Origin: Lumbricus rubellus
Taxonomy: Eukaryota; Annelida; Clitellata; Crassiclitellata; Lumbricidae
DNA: 64,000 nt
Assembly (NCBI GenBank): GCA_945859605.1
Contig: OX243827.1
Location: forward strand, 9,744,713-9,808,712
Reading direction: 5' to 3'
A model generated the notes under the pieces. The model had not been told where the DNA came from. It saw only the letters and a list, made by a program, of their open reading frames with translations, and ran no database searches. The position numbers were made by a program, and so were the translations under genes. Positions 32,699 through 46,600 of this stretch are shown here, one piece after another (the first letter of the stretch is position 1; each line of letters begins with the position of its first letter).

Positions 32699-33034
32699 CA
32701 GTTGTGTATGCATGTATCAAGACAATTATGTCGAGCATCCTAGAGAACTTTACATCATAGGCCGTGCGCTTTTGTACAAGACTTGTCTTGTTAAAGCACG
32801 TTAAAAATATTGTATTGTAATGTAATTGTACGAGTGTTGTTTTAAGCACGGCCACAAAATTGAGTGTCCAGAATGTCCCAGTTTGTAGGATTCTTCATTA
32901 ACAGTATTTACAATATCGTATTAATGACAATGCTAGTCAAGTTTCTGAAGTTAACATCAACTAAATATCAAATTCTCTCCTGTAACAGTTGACTGCTAAT
33001 TGAAGTGTAGTTGTGTTTACCAAGTGTCTTTCAT

Positions 33035-33205
33035 GATAGAAATCATGAGAAAGGTTCATGTTACATGAAATCATGAGAAAGGTTCATGTTACATTAAATC
33101 ATGAGAGGGTTCATGTTACATGAAATCATGAGAGGGTTCATGTTACATGAAATCATGAGAAAGGTTCATGTTACATGAAATCATGAGAAAGGTTCATGTT
33201 ACACG
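33035..33205. repeat. 28-bp tandem repeat
   Basis: Six units of ATCATGAGAAAGGTTCATGT plus TACATGAA, some with a 2-bp deletion. Confidence 0.92.
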
Positions 33206-34597
33206 AGAAGACAAAGATGAAACTAAGGACTGATCTGCAAAAATATTCTCACACAAATTGTACAGATCTTTTTTTTTTAATTTATCGTTTTTTTGCCGAT
33301 GCGTTTGTAGTTTTGCTTTCACAGAACAATTCTGTTTATAATATTCATTTCTTTACACACGGATGTGTACGATTAAAATACTCTTGACATGTTTCGCAAG
33401 TAACTAATTATGCATGTATCTTGACAAATGACATTGAAAAGTACCAGTTGTTTATTGCATGTTTTCTTTGGATGTAGATATTCAGATTTTAGCTAGAAGT
33501 ACATTGGTTCACTGAGTCATAATAAATGTTAAAAAACACGAATAATAATTAATGTGACCTGTGTAAGTTTATAGTGAAGAATGTTAATTCTTGGTTTCAG
33601 TTTTTAACGCATTTCAAAAGCAACTGTGACCTTTGCAATACATGCCACTGAATGAATGTATTCGTCTGGTTAGGTTTGCTCCTCTGTAGTAGTAGTTTAA
33701 CTCTTGAAAGGGTTTTAGTTATTTCTGTCCTTCATCTTAAAGCCTGGTCTTGTAATTGGACAATGGTGTTTTTGTATAGAAATACATCAGTGGGCTGATA
33801 TTCAGGCTGTTCAAAGAGAGCTATTGGACATTTTAAATTACTGTACAGTGTACATTCATTCATTCCGGAATTTATATAGCGCGGTACAAAAGGACAGTTT
33901 TTAGTTCAATAAAAAAAATGTTTCGGTATGAACCCCAGGAAGCAGATATAGTTCCACAGCTATATAAATTCCAGACAGCTTTGAAACAAATCACTATACC
34001 TACTGCTGTTACAGCTTTGGACTTTGTTCTCAATCATCATCCTGATGTGCTTTCTTGTATGAAAGAGCCTAACATCTATCCCTTTCCATCGAATACAAAG
34101 CAACTTTTGAGGGCACCATCTAACACCACACTGGGACAGGTTCCACATGCAGAAACAACGGAGCGTAAAGGTTCAAAATCGAATCTCGAATCATTGGGTA
34201 CTTGATTGAAATTCATGTAGTATGTACATGATAGCACTGGCATACCACAGTAAACAGAATTTTGTCAATATAGGCCTGATAACTCTAATGCAGGAAACTA
34301 AAAGCTAAGTTAATGAACTTGACAAAAATAACGCAAACAATTCCTGGACGTTTAAAACATTTTTGTTGCGTTGTTTCACGTTCTGTAAAATTACACATTT
34401 GCTGAGTAAGCAAAACCATTTGCAAGTTGATTCCTGGGAAAAGAGTGAAAAAAGAAAACCTGGCAAAGCTAAAATTTGGTAGGTAGGATGTTACACAAAA
34501 TTTTTGCTGTCATTTCAAGTATGTATATCCTACAAATTGTTCAAATTTGCCAAAAGAACAAATTTTCCTGACGCCTAGAACACGTCCCAAGATCCAC
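33206..34597. other. Probable TNPO3 3' UTR / intergenic sequence
   Basis: Mostly unique AT-rich DNA. 33862-33960 resembles a repeat also seen at 35868-36010 (TATAGCGCGGTAC, GAAGCAGATATAG). A 95-codon frame at 33918 on the plus strand covers this repeat and is not supported as a gene. Confidence 0.45.
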
Positions 34598-34658
34598 CTA
34601 TCTGTAGAGTCGCGAAAACTCGCGCAGGGCGGTCACAACTCCCTTCAGCTTCTCAGCA
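34598..34658 (-). CDS. TNPO3: TNPO3 last exon T (stop codon)
   Basis: Completes Ser, then [19 protein letters not shown] and TAG at 34598-34600. This agrees with the family C-terminus LRDFTRLFR. No clear AATAAA was seen just downstream on the minus strand, so the transcript end is unknown. Confidence 0.9.
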
Positions 34659-37600
34659 CTACAACAACAATAACACTGAACAGTAATAGTAATAACAATA
34701 ATAGTAATAATTACGACGATTTATATGGCGCAGTAACACAGCCATGCCGTTACAAGGTCGCCTTACAAAAAACAGCTACACCAGATAAGCACAATAATAA
34801 TAATAATAACAATTTAGCCCAATAATACTCGTTCAATATTTAAAAAGAAGTATGCAGTAAGATTACATTAAATAGTTAGTAACAGAAGATTTGTGGTGTA
34901 CAGTGTAGTGATGGTGTTCGGTGCCTTGGAGCTGGAAGGTTTGCAAATGACACTTGACATAACAGACCAGTACAGAGGAAGCACTGTTGTGAGATACTTT
35001 AAAAGGTGCTATAAAAAATATTCTCACACATACATACATACACACACACACACACATACAAATATGCAAGTCCTTCACACGCAATCGCTCAGCGCTTCGG
35101 CGTGAAACTCCGATGCAGTATCCGCTCCGTAGTCAGGAGCGCCTCTGCGTAGCGAGCTTGAAGGGGCACTATTACAAGTGCACATACATACACACAATGC
35201 AGTCACTTTACAATGCCAACTATTTAACATGCAGTCCATTGGCAAGCAGTTATTGCAACTTGACCTTTCAGCAACCGGGCACAGAACAGAATCTGCATTT
35301 TAATTCGAATTTTGATGACAGCACATGTAAGTAATGTTTGTATGTGCACTTGTTATAGCGCCCCTTCAATCTCTCTCTACTCAAGAGGCGCTCCCGAATG
35401 CAGAGCGGGCACTGCATCAGAGTTTCATGCCAAAGCGTTGAGCAATAGCGAGTGAAGGACTTGCCCAAGGTCCTTACGCGGCGAGGTGGATTTGAACCTC
35501 GAACCTTCCGGCTCCAAGGCAACGACGCCACCACTACACCACCGCATTCCACACAAAAAGTAAGTAAGTTACCTGGTGACAGACGAGTGGAATTCAGCGA
35601 GTTGCTGCGGAGTGGCGTTGACGGCTCCACCGGGACTGTGAGTCGGCAGACCTTGGAGTACCAGCTGCAGCCATTGTCCGACCGACTGAAAGACAAAAGA
35701 AAAAGACAATGCTCCAGTTTAAACAATCGTTTTCCTTTTTTCAATGAGACACGCTCGTAAAACGTGTGGATCGTGGTGGTGTGTTCGGTGCCTTGGAGTC
35801 CCAGTTTTTTCACGGATTCAAACCCCAATCTGTCGCTCGGCAATCCAGCAAGCTAGCCATTACGTTAATTCGTTCCAGAATTCATAGAGCGCCTCTTCAA
35901 GGGGCCTACTCAGAAGTACTCCTGGCTCAAGCACGGCAGAATAGCACAGTTTTTTTAGTTTAATAAAGAAAAACTGCTTTAGTAAGAGTCCCCGGAAGCA
36001 GACATAGCTCCTGTTGGAGCCCATTCCAGACAACTGGACGTTACCTCTAAAACGCGTCCCGTAAATTAAAAAACAGACAGCAAAGGAAATTAAACCGTTC
36101 TACTCACAGGAGAGTCGACGAGGTGCAGCTCATAGATGACCTCTGCCGCGTTGGTGATCATTGGCTTTGGCAAATCGAACAAGCTGGCCTTCATGAGGCC
36201 GTGAACCAGCGGCTGACCGAATTCATTCAGAAGGTCGACGACCAGTCGGCGCCGGGTTGCAAAATCTTCACTTTCCTATTATAGACAACAACACATGGGA
36301 AATCCAAAACGATTGTCAAAGAGTAGACACATGCAGTTGTAGAATGTTTACATATTGTCATGTCATTCAGTCAGAACTTAAGAAGGTTTGAGGTTCGAAT
36401 CCACCTCGTCGTGTAATGACCTTGGGCAAGTCCTTCACTCACAATTGCTCAGCACTTCGGCGTGAAACTCCGATGCAGCGTCCGCTCTGCATTCGGGAGC
36501 GCCACTGAGTAGAAAGAGCTTGACGGGGTGCTATAACAAGTGCACATACAAACAAAAACATGTCATGTCGCTCTGTGACGGTTGGCTGCACGAAAGGATG
36601 AGCATCTTCCAGAGTTGTCTATCCCCTGCCATGTTCATTAGTCTCCTCCCCGAAAGTCCACTGGTTCATTTCAAGATGTTGTCTATCCATGCCGTTCTAG
36701 GTCTTCCTCTTCCTCTCTCTCCCTCCATCAGTCCTGTTATATTTACATGAATTCACAGATTGCCTTAAACTCAAATGGTTTGAATGGTCAATTCGCAATG
36801 CATTGCCTGCAAATTCACGAATTGCCTTAAAAAGTTACTGTGGGCAAGTTCTATGAACACTTGTTCAGCATCTATTTATTTATTTTAATCTATTTCCACA
36901 TTTCTATAGCGCCCCTTCAAGCTCACTACTCAGAGGTGCTCCCGACTATAGCGCGGATACTGCATCGGAGTTTCACACCGAAGCTCCCGACCAATTGCAA
37001 CTGAAAGACTTGCTCAAGGTCCCTATATGACTTCCTTGCTATTAGATTATAGCAGTGGTTCCCAACCTTTTTTGACTGTAGGGCCACTTTTTCTAAGTTG
37101 GAGGACACGAGGGCCACATTTTTTTAGTTAAAAGGACATCAGGGCATTTAGGGGGCCACAATGCTAAAATTTAATTAACTAGAAGCATATAAAAATTATA
37201 TAATAATATAATTAATTGATGTTTACAGACTTCAAAATAAAATAATTTGTAATAGAAAACAATTATATATTCTATCCTGTCCAAATTCGGGAGCGCCTCT
37301 GAAATTGTCAATTTTTTAATATATTATTTTTTTTCTTGAGAGATGAGTGCCATTGTTGAGGCCTGGTGGGCCATTTTGTGAGGCCTCGCGGGCCACTTTT
37401 GGCCCGCGGGCCACGGGTTGGGAACCGCTGAGATTATAGCGACAACTTCAAAGGCACCAGTCCCATAAATAGTGAAGAAGATCAACGTAAAGATGAGGAA
37501 TTGGAAGAAATACAGTTTTTTAACGAAAGCTGATGAAACGGAAAGAACGCTTACAGGTTTCACGCTAGTGCAGCGGATAAATTCCAGAAAGTACTTCGTG

Positions 37601-40600
37601 ACGGACTCGTTGGCGTCGCGGTGGTGAATAGAGACGCTGGCGATACCGCACAGCAAGATGCTCCTCGCGATCGGGCTCTGAAGAAACGCGATGGGCATCG
37701 TCTGTATGAATCTACAAAGACAAGCACAGACGAATTAAGAAACGACACTATCATCGTCAGATTCTCATTTATACCAAAAGAAATCGGATGAAATAAATCC
37801 CAGGGCAACTGACCCACCCACACTTCACCAATCTTAACCCTATACCGACCAAAGTGTAGTCAAATGGTATTGGGGAAAATCCTGTACACTCGATCGGTGA
37901 AGGGTTAAGAGCCCATTCCTCTGATGCAATTCAAGGATTTGGCAACCTGCATTTTTTAAATAATGTTAGGCTGAAAACCTGTGCCAACCATGACTACATC
38001 GTACTGCAAATAGGAACCTGACATTGGTTGCTAATACTTGAATCGCGCTACGTTAAAGAGAGGTTATTACTAATCCCTGCAAATAATCTTCACACTGCTA
38101 AGCTTGAGAAGAAGCTAGCATGCTGCAGCCAATATAAAAATAAGTCTTGGCTTCCACAGACAAACTGCACTACAACCGAATTTACGTTACAATTAAATAG
38201 AGTGACGTTCTCCATGTAGCCATACAATGGATTGAAGAATATTACGGAGAAACACACCAGTGATAAATTAGAAAGCCTGTATAATATGCCTGAAAAACCC
38301 ATCCTTGATCCTCACAAAATTACGAGTTCAACAAATGGAACTCAGTGCCAATAAAAACATGTCACATCAGCACTTTGCAACATTCGTATCACAAGGTTCT
38401 CCAGATATTTTCTCAGCCAAGCAAATGTCTGCTCATGCCACCCAAATATAAAACAAGACCTGGAGGAAGTTTTATCAGAGCACAGACACGTAGCATATGC
38501 CTGCGTAGACAATTCCACATATTATACAGACGAGAAATTGTTTTACAAATCATGTGCAGCACCTATTAATGCCCATCATACTCTACCAACAAGACGCATG
38601 AATTTCCCAAGTAAACAAAATGCTTCTTTTGACCACGTATAGATGTATCATAGGCACTTTCTGTCACAGTGTAAGAATATCATCAAAGACTGATGCATGG
38701 CTGTTTTTAAGGAATTTTAAGAACTGCACAACCCCTTCTTTTCCTTCCCAGCCTCCATGGTAAATTACTTCCAATCGGAGGACAATGACCATTTTTGCCA
38801 GTTTTAACTGTACATAAGTGTTTCTACAACTGCACAAATTCATTTAGAACTGCACATTTTGTGTAAAACTGCACGTTAAAAAAAGCCCTGGACTGATGGT
38901 CAAATAAACATTGAAGAGGTTTTCATCAAATCCTCTTTTGTATTTTTTAGAGACCAATCTCTGTTTTTATATATTTATTTATTTAGCACACATCCAAATC
39001 AGCCATGCTTAGCCGTGACCAACAGAGCTCTGATACCTGTTCTTTCTGTCCTGAAGCTACAGAAGTCCCATGAGGACCTAACATAATTCACTGCCACAAA
39101 GGCAGTTGGTTAAATCAGCACGTCACACTTTATCCCCTTTTAACAATTGAAAACTTCACATTTGCTGCATTAAAAAAAAACACGATCCCGACAGAACCAG
39201 CGTTCCCTGCCAAACAAACCGTTACAAAACCCCAACCGGATTCTGGCGTAACACACGAGGAACGCACTCGTTCGCTCCCGCCTCCGTACACGACACCACA
39301 ACGCCACCAAACCCAAGCGGCAGAAAACTGAATACGCAGAACTTTAAGTCATCCGTCACCTGGTGGTCAAGCGGAAGAGGTCGTCCACCGTATCCGGATG
39401 ATTCCTAAGCCCATCTTGTTCCTCCAGCATCTTAAACGTCGGAGTACTTAACGCCTGGACAACACCACCAACAAACAACACCAAACTCCTGTGCTCGTTC
39501 GTCATCAGTACAAATCACTTATCATCACAGCACCCCCGAAATTCAGGGCAAACGACTACGTAATCTGAAATGCCTAGTTTCCCCAACAACAACACCACTC
39601 TACTTTCTATCGCAGCATTTTCTGAAGATACATTAACCATGGCTGCACAACTTTTCCCATTCGCCTACACAGTAGAAACCCACCAGCTCCAGATATCATA
39701 CAATCAAATGAATACTTCTAACTGTTGCCCACCAGACCAGCAAAATGCCCGCACTTTGAAATCTCTAACTTCTTTAAAGATCGCTAAAGCTGAATTCCTC
39801 GATAGACACACAGTCCATTACATACATCATACACTGACGACTGTAACACACCTACCACTGCATTCATAGCTGCCTCAGCTTTAACAGCCCATGTGACCTT
39901 TCCTTACAGCTGAATCTCTTTTACAGTCACCCGTAACATACGACCACTACACTATACAGCAGCCGACGACACAGCGCATGATTTCATCTCTTAAATGCAA
40001 ACAGAAGAGGCGCTTTTCTCAAAGAAACAACACATTTTACATTCCCTCCTCTTCAGCACACGCTCAAAAATTCTATTCCAAAACCAAATCCTTTACAGTG
40101 ACACCACTGTGATGTACACATCAGCCTGTGTGGTGTGTACATGCCGTGGCTAGGAAGCATGCGTAGATTATGGTGAAGAACAGTAAAGATAGAACGCAGA
40201 ATATTACGAACCTGCAGCATGGACAGCAGGACGGGAGTACAGGTTGGATCGAGACCGTATTCATCTACGAGAACACTGCCGAGATAGAGATAACACGAGT
40301 GGGGGTGGTGTTGGTACTGCTCAACAATCTACAAACATTGCACTTATGTCAGTCACGCACGCACGCACACAAACAAACAAACATTAGCGTAAACACACAC
40401 ACCCATACACACAAAAATTAGCTTAAACATATACACAAACAAACATTAGCGTAAACACACACACACACCAATTGGTCTTACCACAGCACACATACAAGCA
40501 CACACACGCTGGCTCAGACACACACACTATTATTATGATTACACGATTATTATGATAATACCAAACACCAATCACCATTGGCTTCATTAATAAGACACAG

Positions 40601-43600
40601 AAACAATAGAAAACCAACTTAGACAGTGCTCACAGTTTATAATAAGGCCAAAAAATAATGTTGTGTTTCCGGTAACCCGGCCGACCCTCTTTCATTGCCG
40701 TGACTCAAATAATTCTGTGAAAAGATTTTTTTAATTTTTTAATTTTTAATTTTTTTATTTATTTTTTGTTTTTTTAATACTTTTAAAAAATTTGCATTGA
40801 CATAATACAGTGACATTGCCTTCTGTATGTATACAAGTTGCTTCGTGCATCTTTGTGCAAAAATAGGGCAGCGGCAAAAATTTTTCGAGTAGAAATATTT
40901 TCCTACCTACCTACCCAGTTTTTTAAACCTATGTTACCGGAAACACACCATTATTTTTTTGGCCTGATCAAACAGAATTGGTTGACTTATAAGTCGAATG
41001 AGTCACCTGTGTGAGCACAGGACTGACAAGCACAGCGGACGTCTTGCCCAGACATCGGATGGCGTACCGCACGCATCGGCAGCATCGCTCGACAATACGG
41101 ACATCGCCGCCGTACTTCTGGAAGCACTTACTCAGTACGGGCCACACCTAAAAAATGAAAACAACGTCAATAAAGCTATTTATTTATTTATTTTATTTAT
41201 CGTATTTGCCGTAGCGCCGGTTCAAGCTCTCGCTCTACTGAAAAGTGTTCACAACTACAGCGCGGACACAGCATCGGAGTTTCACGCCGAAGCGCACGAA
41301 TAATCATGAGTGAAGGACTTGCCCAAGGTCCCTACGCGGCGACTTGAGGTGGATTCGAACCTGCAACCCTCTTGTTGCTAGGCAACGAACATACCCACTA
41401 CACCACCATGCCCCACAGTCTATCAACAGTATCAACTAATGCTTCAACTGATGAACACTCCAGCAAGACTGAGTACAAGTACACAACTGAATGGTTCACC
41501 CTACTAGAGACGCTGTATAAATGTTTAAGTACAATACAATACAATACAATAGATGTACGGATCATCTTTGTTTTGTACTATTGTGCTCAAAACAATAGCC
41601 ATACTGCTTGAGAGCAATTGTGCCTACAGACCTTCAAAATCGCGTCTTGACATGGGTGAACATTGTTGCCATCCAAACTACAGGCGGCCGTATGCCTGCA
41701 AGAAATTTTAAAGAAGAAGTAAACAATCAATGACATCATTTTTTCTCTATATGGGATGTGATGCCAACCATGATTATGGCATTGAGTACAGGCTGCATTC
41801 AAGGTACAGCAATGAGTACAGACTGCACTTAATGTACAGTCTTCTACTTCTTCTTAGTGCCAAGTATACTGCATGCCTCAGACAAAGTGATACAGCCACT
41901 AGATACGACACAATCAAATGGCAGACTTGCTCCAACAATGCTTAAATTTCTTCTTACTTTAACCCTCTAATGTCAGACGAGAGTTACACAAAAGTGGCTG
42001 GGAAGCTAGTGCAGCTCGTCATCAAAGAGTTAAAACCGTACAGTTCAAACCAACAATCAGACATATTTTTCTACTCCTGGACTACTTGCACAAACATGCT
42101 TTTATATTCTTGCTCGATCAATCAATCAATCAATCAGAATTCATACAGCACTCCTTCAAGATTCCTATTAAGAGTAAGTTGCTTTCCCAGGCCAAGTGAA
42201 AGGTCATCTTCACCTGTATCATCCTGCCTCAATTGTCAACATGACCTTGATCAAAATAATTGTCAACATGACCTTGATCAAAAGAATTGTCAACATGACC
42301 TTGATCAAAAGAATTGTCAACATGACCTTGATCAAAAGAATTGTCAACATGACCTTGATCAAAAGAATTGTCAACATGACCAATATCATTGACAAGAACA
42401 TAGCATAGAAGGGATGCCTGGAGGTTCACACCGGCACGCACGAGCAATTGCACAAGAAGGACTTGCTCAAGGTCTCTACGCGGAGGCGGCTTGAGGTGGA
42501 TCCGAACCTGCAACCTTCGGCTCCATGGCACCGAACATACCCACTGCACCACCACGCCCCACTACTACTCTTTTATAGCTGACCAAGAAAAATAACGTAA
42601 TAACCAACCGAAAAATGACAGATAAGCGGTCGAGCCAGACACTTGGATCCGACTGTTTCTCATCTCGGTTCACACGAACATCTCCTAAGCTTATGATCTG
42701 TTTACAAACAAAAAAAGGAAAAAATGCAAGCCAGTGGTTCCCAACCCATGGCCCGTGGGCCAAAAGTGGCCCACCAAGCCTAAAAAAGTGGCCCTCATCT
42801 CTCAAATAATTAACAAAATATATGAAAAAATTGACAATTTGGACCGGATAGAACACAATTAATTTCTATTTCAAATTTTATTTTATTTTTAATCTTTAAA
42901 TAACATCAAATATTCTATTTTTTATTCATTTATAACAATTGTGTTTGCTTTTAGTTAATTAAATTTTAGCCTTGTGGCCCCTTGATGTTCTTCAACTAAG
43001 GAAAAGTGGCCCTTGTGTCCTCCAACTTAGAAAAAGTGGCCCTACAGTGAAAAAAGGTTGGGAACCACTGCTGTAAGCCATAATCAACTCAAAACCAACT
43101 ACAAAAGCTGCCTATAAAAACTTAAGTCACTCGTATCCATGCTGTAGTCGGGAGTGCCTCTGAGTAGGGTGAGCTTGTGAAGCGGCGCCATAGCAAATGC
43201 ACGAAAAGGTGAATCACGACTAAAGTTTTAATTGAAAGATACAACATTTAAATTAAACTAAATTAAAACTGGTGTTTGTTTGCAGGTGCACTTGTAATAG
43301 CGTCCCAACAAGAATCCTACTCAGAAGCGCTCCCGACTACAGCGCGGACACTGCACCGGAGTTTCACGCCGAAGCGCTGAGCAATTGCGAGTGAAAGACT
43401 TGCCCAAGGTCCCTAGGTGACTACTTGATGAGGATTCGAACCTGCAACCTTCTGGCTGCAAGGCAACGAACATATCCACTACACCACCATGTCCCACGAC
43501 TAATAAATCGGTGTGCTACTAAACGATAACTTGTTGACTTACCTTATTCAGTGGCTCCACCTGGAGGATGCAGAGTTGTCGGACGCCTTCCGAGATGTTT

Positions 43601-46600
43601 ACCGACGAAAGACGGGATAGTATCAGCGAACACGCTGGTGATAAGACAAAAAACACAAAAATCACAAAATGAGACACGATCACGTTGTCTATTCATTCTC
43701 TGCCTACATTTTACAAGACAATAGAAGACTATTCTATTTAATTGTGGTTTGTGTTATCAGGTCAGGAGCACATGTGAGGATTTTTCTATTATTGCTTTTT
43801 TTTGTCGTATTGCTCACAACACGCAGAAAAAAATCTCGCAAAAAAAGGCTGGCGCAATAAAATAAACTGATCAGCATGTCTAATAATCAATCACTCAATC
43901 AATCAATAAGTCAGAGTTACGCTAGAGTACAGCCATTTTGACTAAAGCCTGGCCAATCCTGTCAGCACATGACACCAGGGTCAGAAACAAGACAGCCTTC
44001 AACTACCACACAAAATAAACTTCGTAGGCGAAAAAGATTTCAGTTACGTACAGCAAAAAATTGCAACAACAGAAAAGAACAAATTATCGAAGTTTGGTGA
44101 ACAATAAAGTGCATTCTGAATTTGAATTAAATTGTGAAGTTCAAATACCTTTCAAGAGTCCAAGACCGGCACTGAGGGTGACGTTAAGAGTGTCGACTGC
44201 CTGAACAACGTGCAGCAGACCCGCGAACTGGGCGACCATGTGTTCAGCACACACTGAGCAAAGCTTCTGAATCGATTCGGCCGCGATAGTCGAGAGTTTT
44301 GGGTGGTGTAACCCATTCAACAGGAACTGCATTGCTGGGTCTGGACAAAACAGAAATAACCCTTTAATGCCGAGATGGTAGTAAATGGTATGGGAATTCC
44401 TATACCCTCCGGAATTTAAGGGTTAAGTAAGGACTGCGTAAAAAGTCTTGCTATGGTCGGTCCATCTGTCTGGAATAAGCTACCTAGTAGTCTCCGTAAT
44501 TAACTTCTCTGCCTTTCTATGCCCCTTTTCCGCAAGCGTTTTGACAACCATTCTATTTGATTGTGGCTGGTGTCAGGTCGGGAGCACCTCTGAGGAGTTT
44601 CTCTCCTGAAGTGGCGCTACATAAGTTTATGATTACATATTGTAGTACAATGACAATTTACATAAGGGATTGAGTTTACTGACAATTTATATATTACGAC
44701 AATTTACAATATATTTGGCAATTCACACACATCAAAATCACTGCGTTTGGTTATAAGATAGAAAATAGCCAGGTTTTTCCACACTACCATCATGGCTATA
44801 CAATAATTTGCCAAGAAATAATGATTAAGCAAATACCTTTTTCTAGCAGAGATGTTTCCATAATTTACAATAATCGTACCTAGAAACTGGGGATGAACGT
44901 TTATCCATTTGCTGAATTCCCCGATCAGATTCATGCTCGAGTGAAGAACCGCAAGATGGGTCCCTGGCTGCTGACCGGCTATGCCTTGGATGACAAGAGG
45001 TACGGCCGATTCCTCAGCACTTTAAGAACAAATAAAACAAACATTTAAGAACTTGTAAATAAAACAAACATTTAAGAACAAATAAAAAAACAATCGAATC
45101 ACAACAATGCTGATGACACAGCCAGAACTGTCCGCCCTATAGTCTACACATAAGACGCCCTTACTTCTTGGCTTTCTTTCCAATCAACTGCAACTTAACC
45201 CTTTAATGCCGAAATGGTAGTGAATGGTGTGGGAAATCCTACACCCTCTGGAAATAAAGGGTTAACTCCTCACATTCGCATGGTTTGGCACTCACCAGCA
45301 ACTTTCTAAGACCGATCTGACTGCTCCTGATTATGAGTTAACTCTTGTAACCTTCTCAACCTCTGTTCGTGACCTTGGCATTGTCCTAGATCAAGAACTC
45401 ACCTTCTCTCTAAACAATAAAGAAATCTGGACTTGACAGAATCGTTTTACAGAAGAAGAAATGTCATCGGGATACTCACAGATCAATGTACTTGGCAACA
45501 GCTGCCATGATGAAGATGGCAGCCTCCGCAACTTCCCAAGGAGCGCCGGTCCCAGAACCCTTAAGCGTCTGAAACATCTGCAAGAAATCAAACGCATAAA
45601 TCAGTACAGTGTGGGCAGCTCTTAACCTTTTAATGACCAGCTACATATGTCTTCCACGCATTTTTACGACATTCTTAAGACTGTCCTATTCGACCGGGGT
45701 TTGACTGGGAGCGCTCCTGAGTAGTTACCTTGAAGGGGTGATATACCAAATTGCTAGTAAATAAATAAATAATTTAAGTACACATTCGTCTTTAAAGGGT
45801 TAACAGAAAGTCATGTGGGGACATCTCTTATACAACTGCATTATGACATCAATTGTCCTTCTTCCAAAAGAGGGAAAAAACATCGGGTGTAATCGACAAA
45901 TGTTTTGTGCAGAACCCCCAGAAAATGCGTGAAAACAGCAGCACAATTGATGGCAAAGAAAAGACTAAAAACGGCAAAAATCTAAACCGATTCACACACG
46001 AAATATCACGACATTTCATTCTGTTGACATTTAGATCTGAGTTGACTCTTTCTATCTCTCTGTCTCTGTCTCTCTCTGTCTGTCTGCCTGTCTGTCTGTC
46101 TGTCTCTCTCTCTCTCTATCTCTCTCGCTCACCTGGGCGACGATGTTCGTGGCGCCAACGATGAATTCCACGTCCTTGACAAGGTCGACGGTGCGAACGC
46201 GGAAGTCGTCAAAGTCATCGGCCTCGTCGGGCAATCCGTCCTGTGAAGTCAAGTCATAATCCAAATACAATCCAAGTCATAATCCAAATCACATTCCAAG
46301 TCATAATCCGAATACAATCCAAGTCATAATCCAAATACAATCCACGTCATAATCCAAATACATTCCACCTCACAATCCAAATACAATCCAAGTCATAATC
46401 CAAATACAATTCAAGTCATAATCCAAATACAATTCACGTGATAATTCAAATACACTCCAAGTCACAAATACAATCAACGTCATAATCCAAATACAATCCA
46501 TGCCATAATTCAAACGCAAACCAAGTCATCATTGAAATACAATCCACGTCATCATTGAAGTACAATCCAAGTCATAATCCAAATCACATTCCAAGTCATA

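Noticed and set aside
33918..34205. 95-codon plus-strand frame
   Set aside because: Part of it matches a repeat also seen at 35868-36010, and there are no splice or domain signals.
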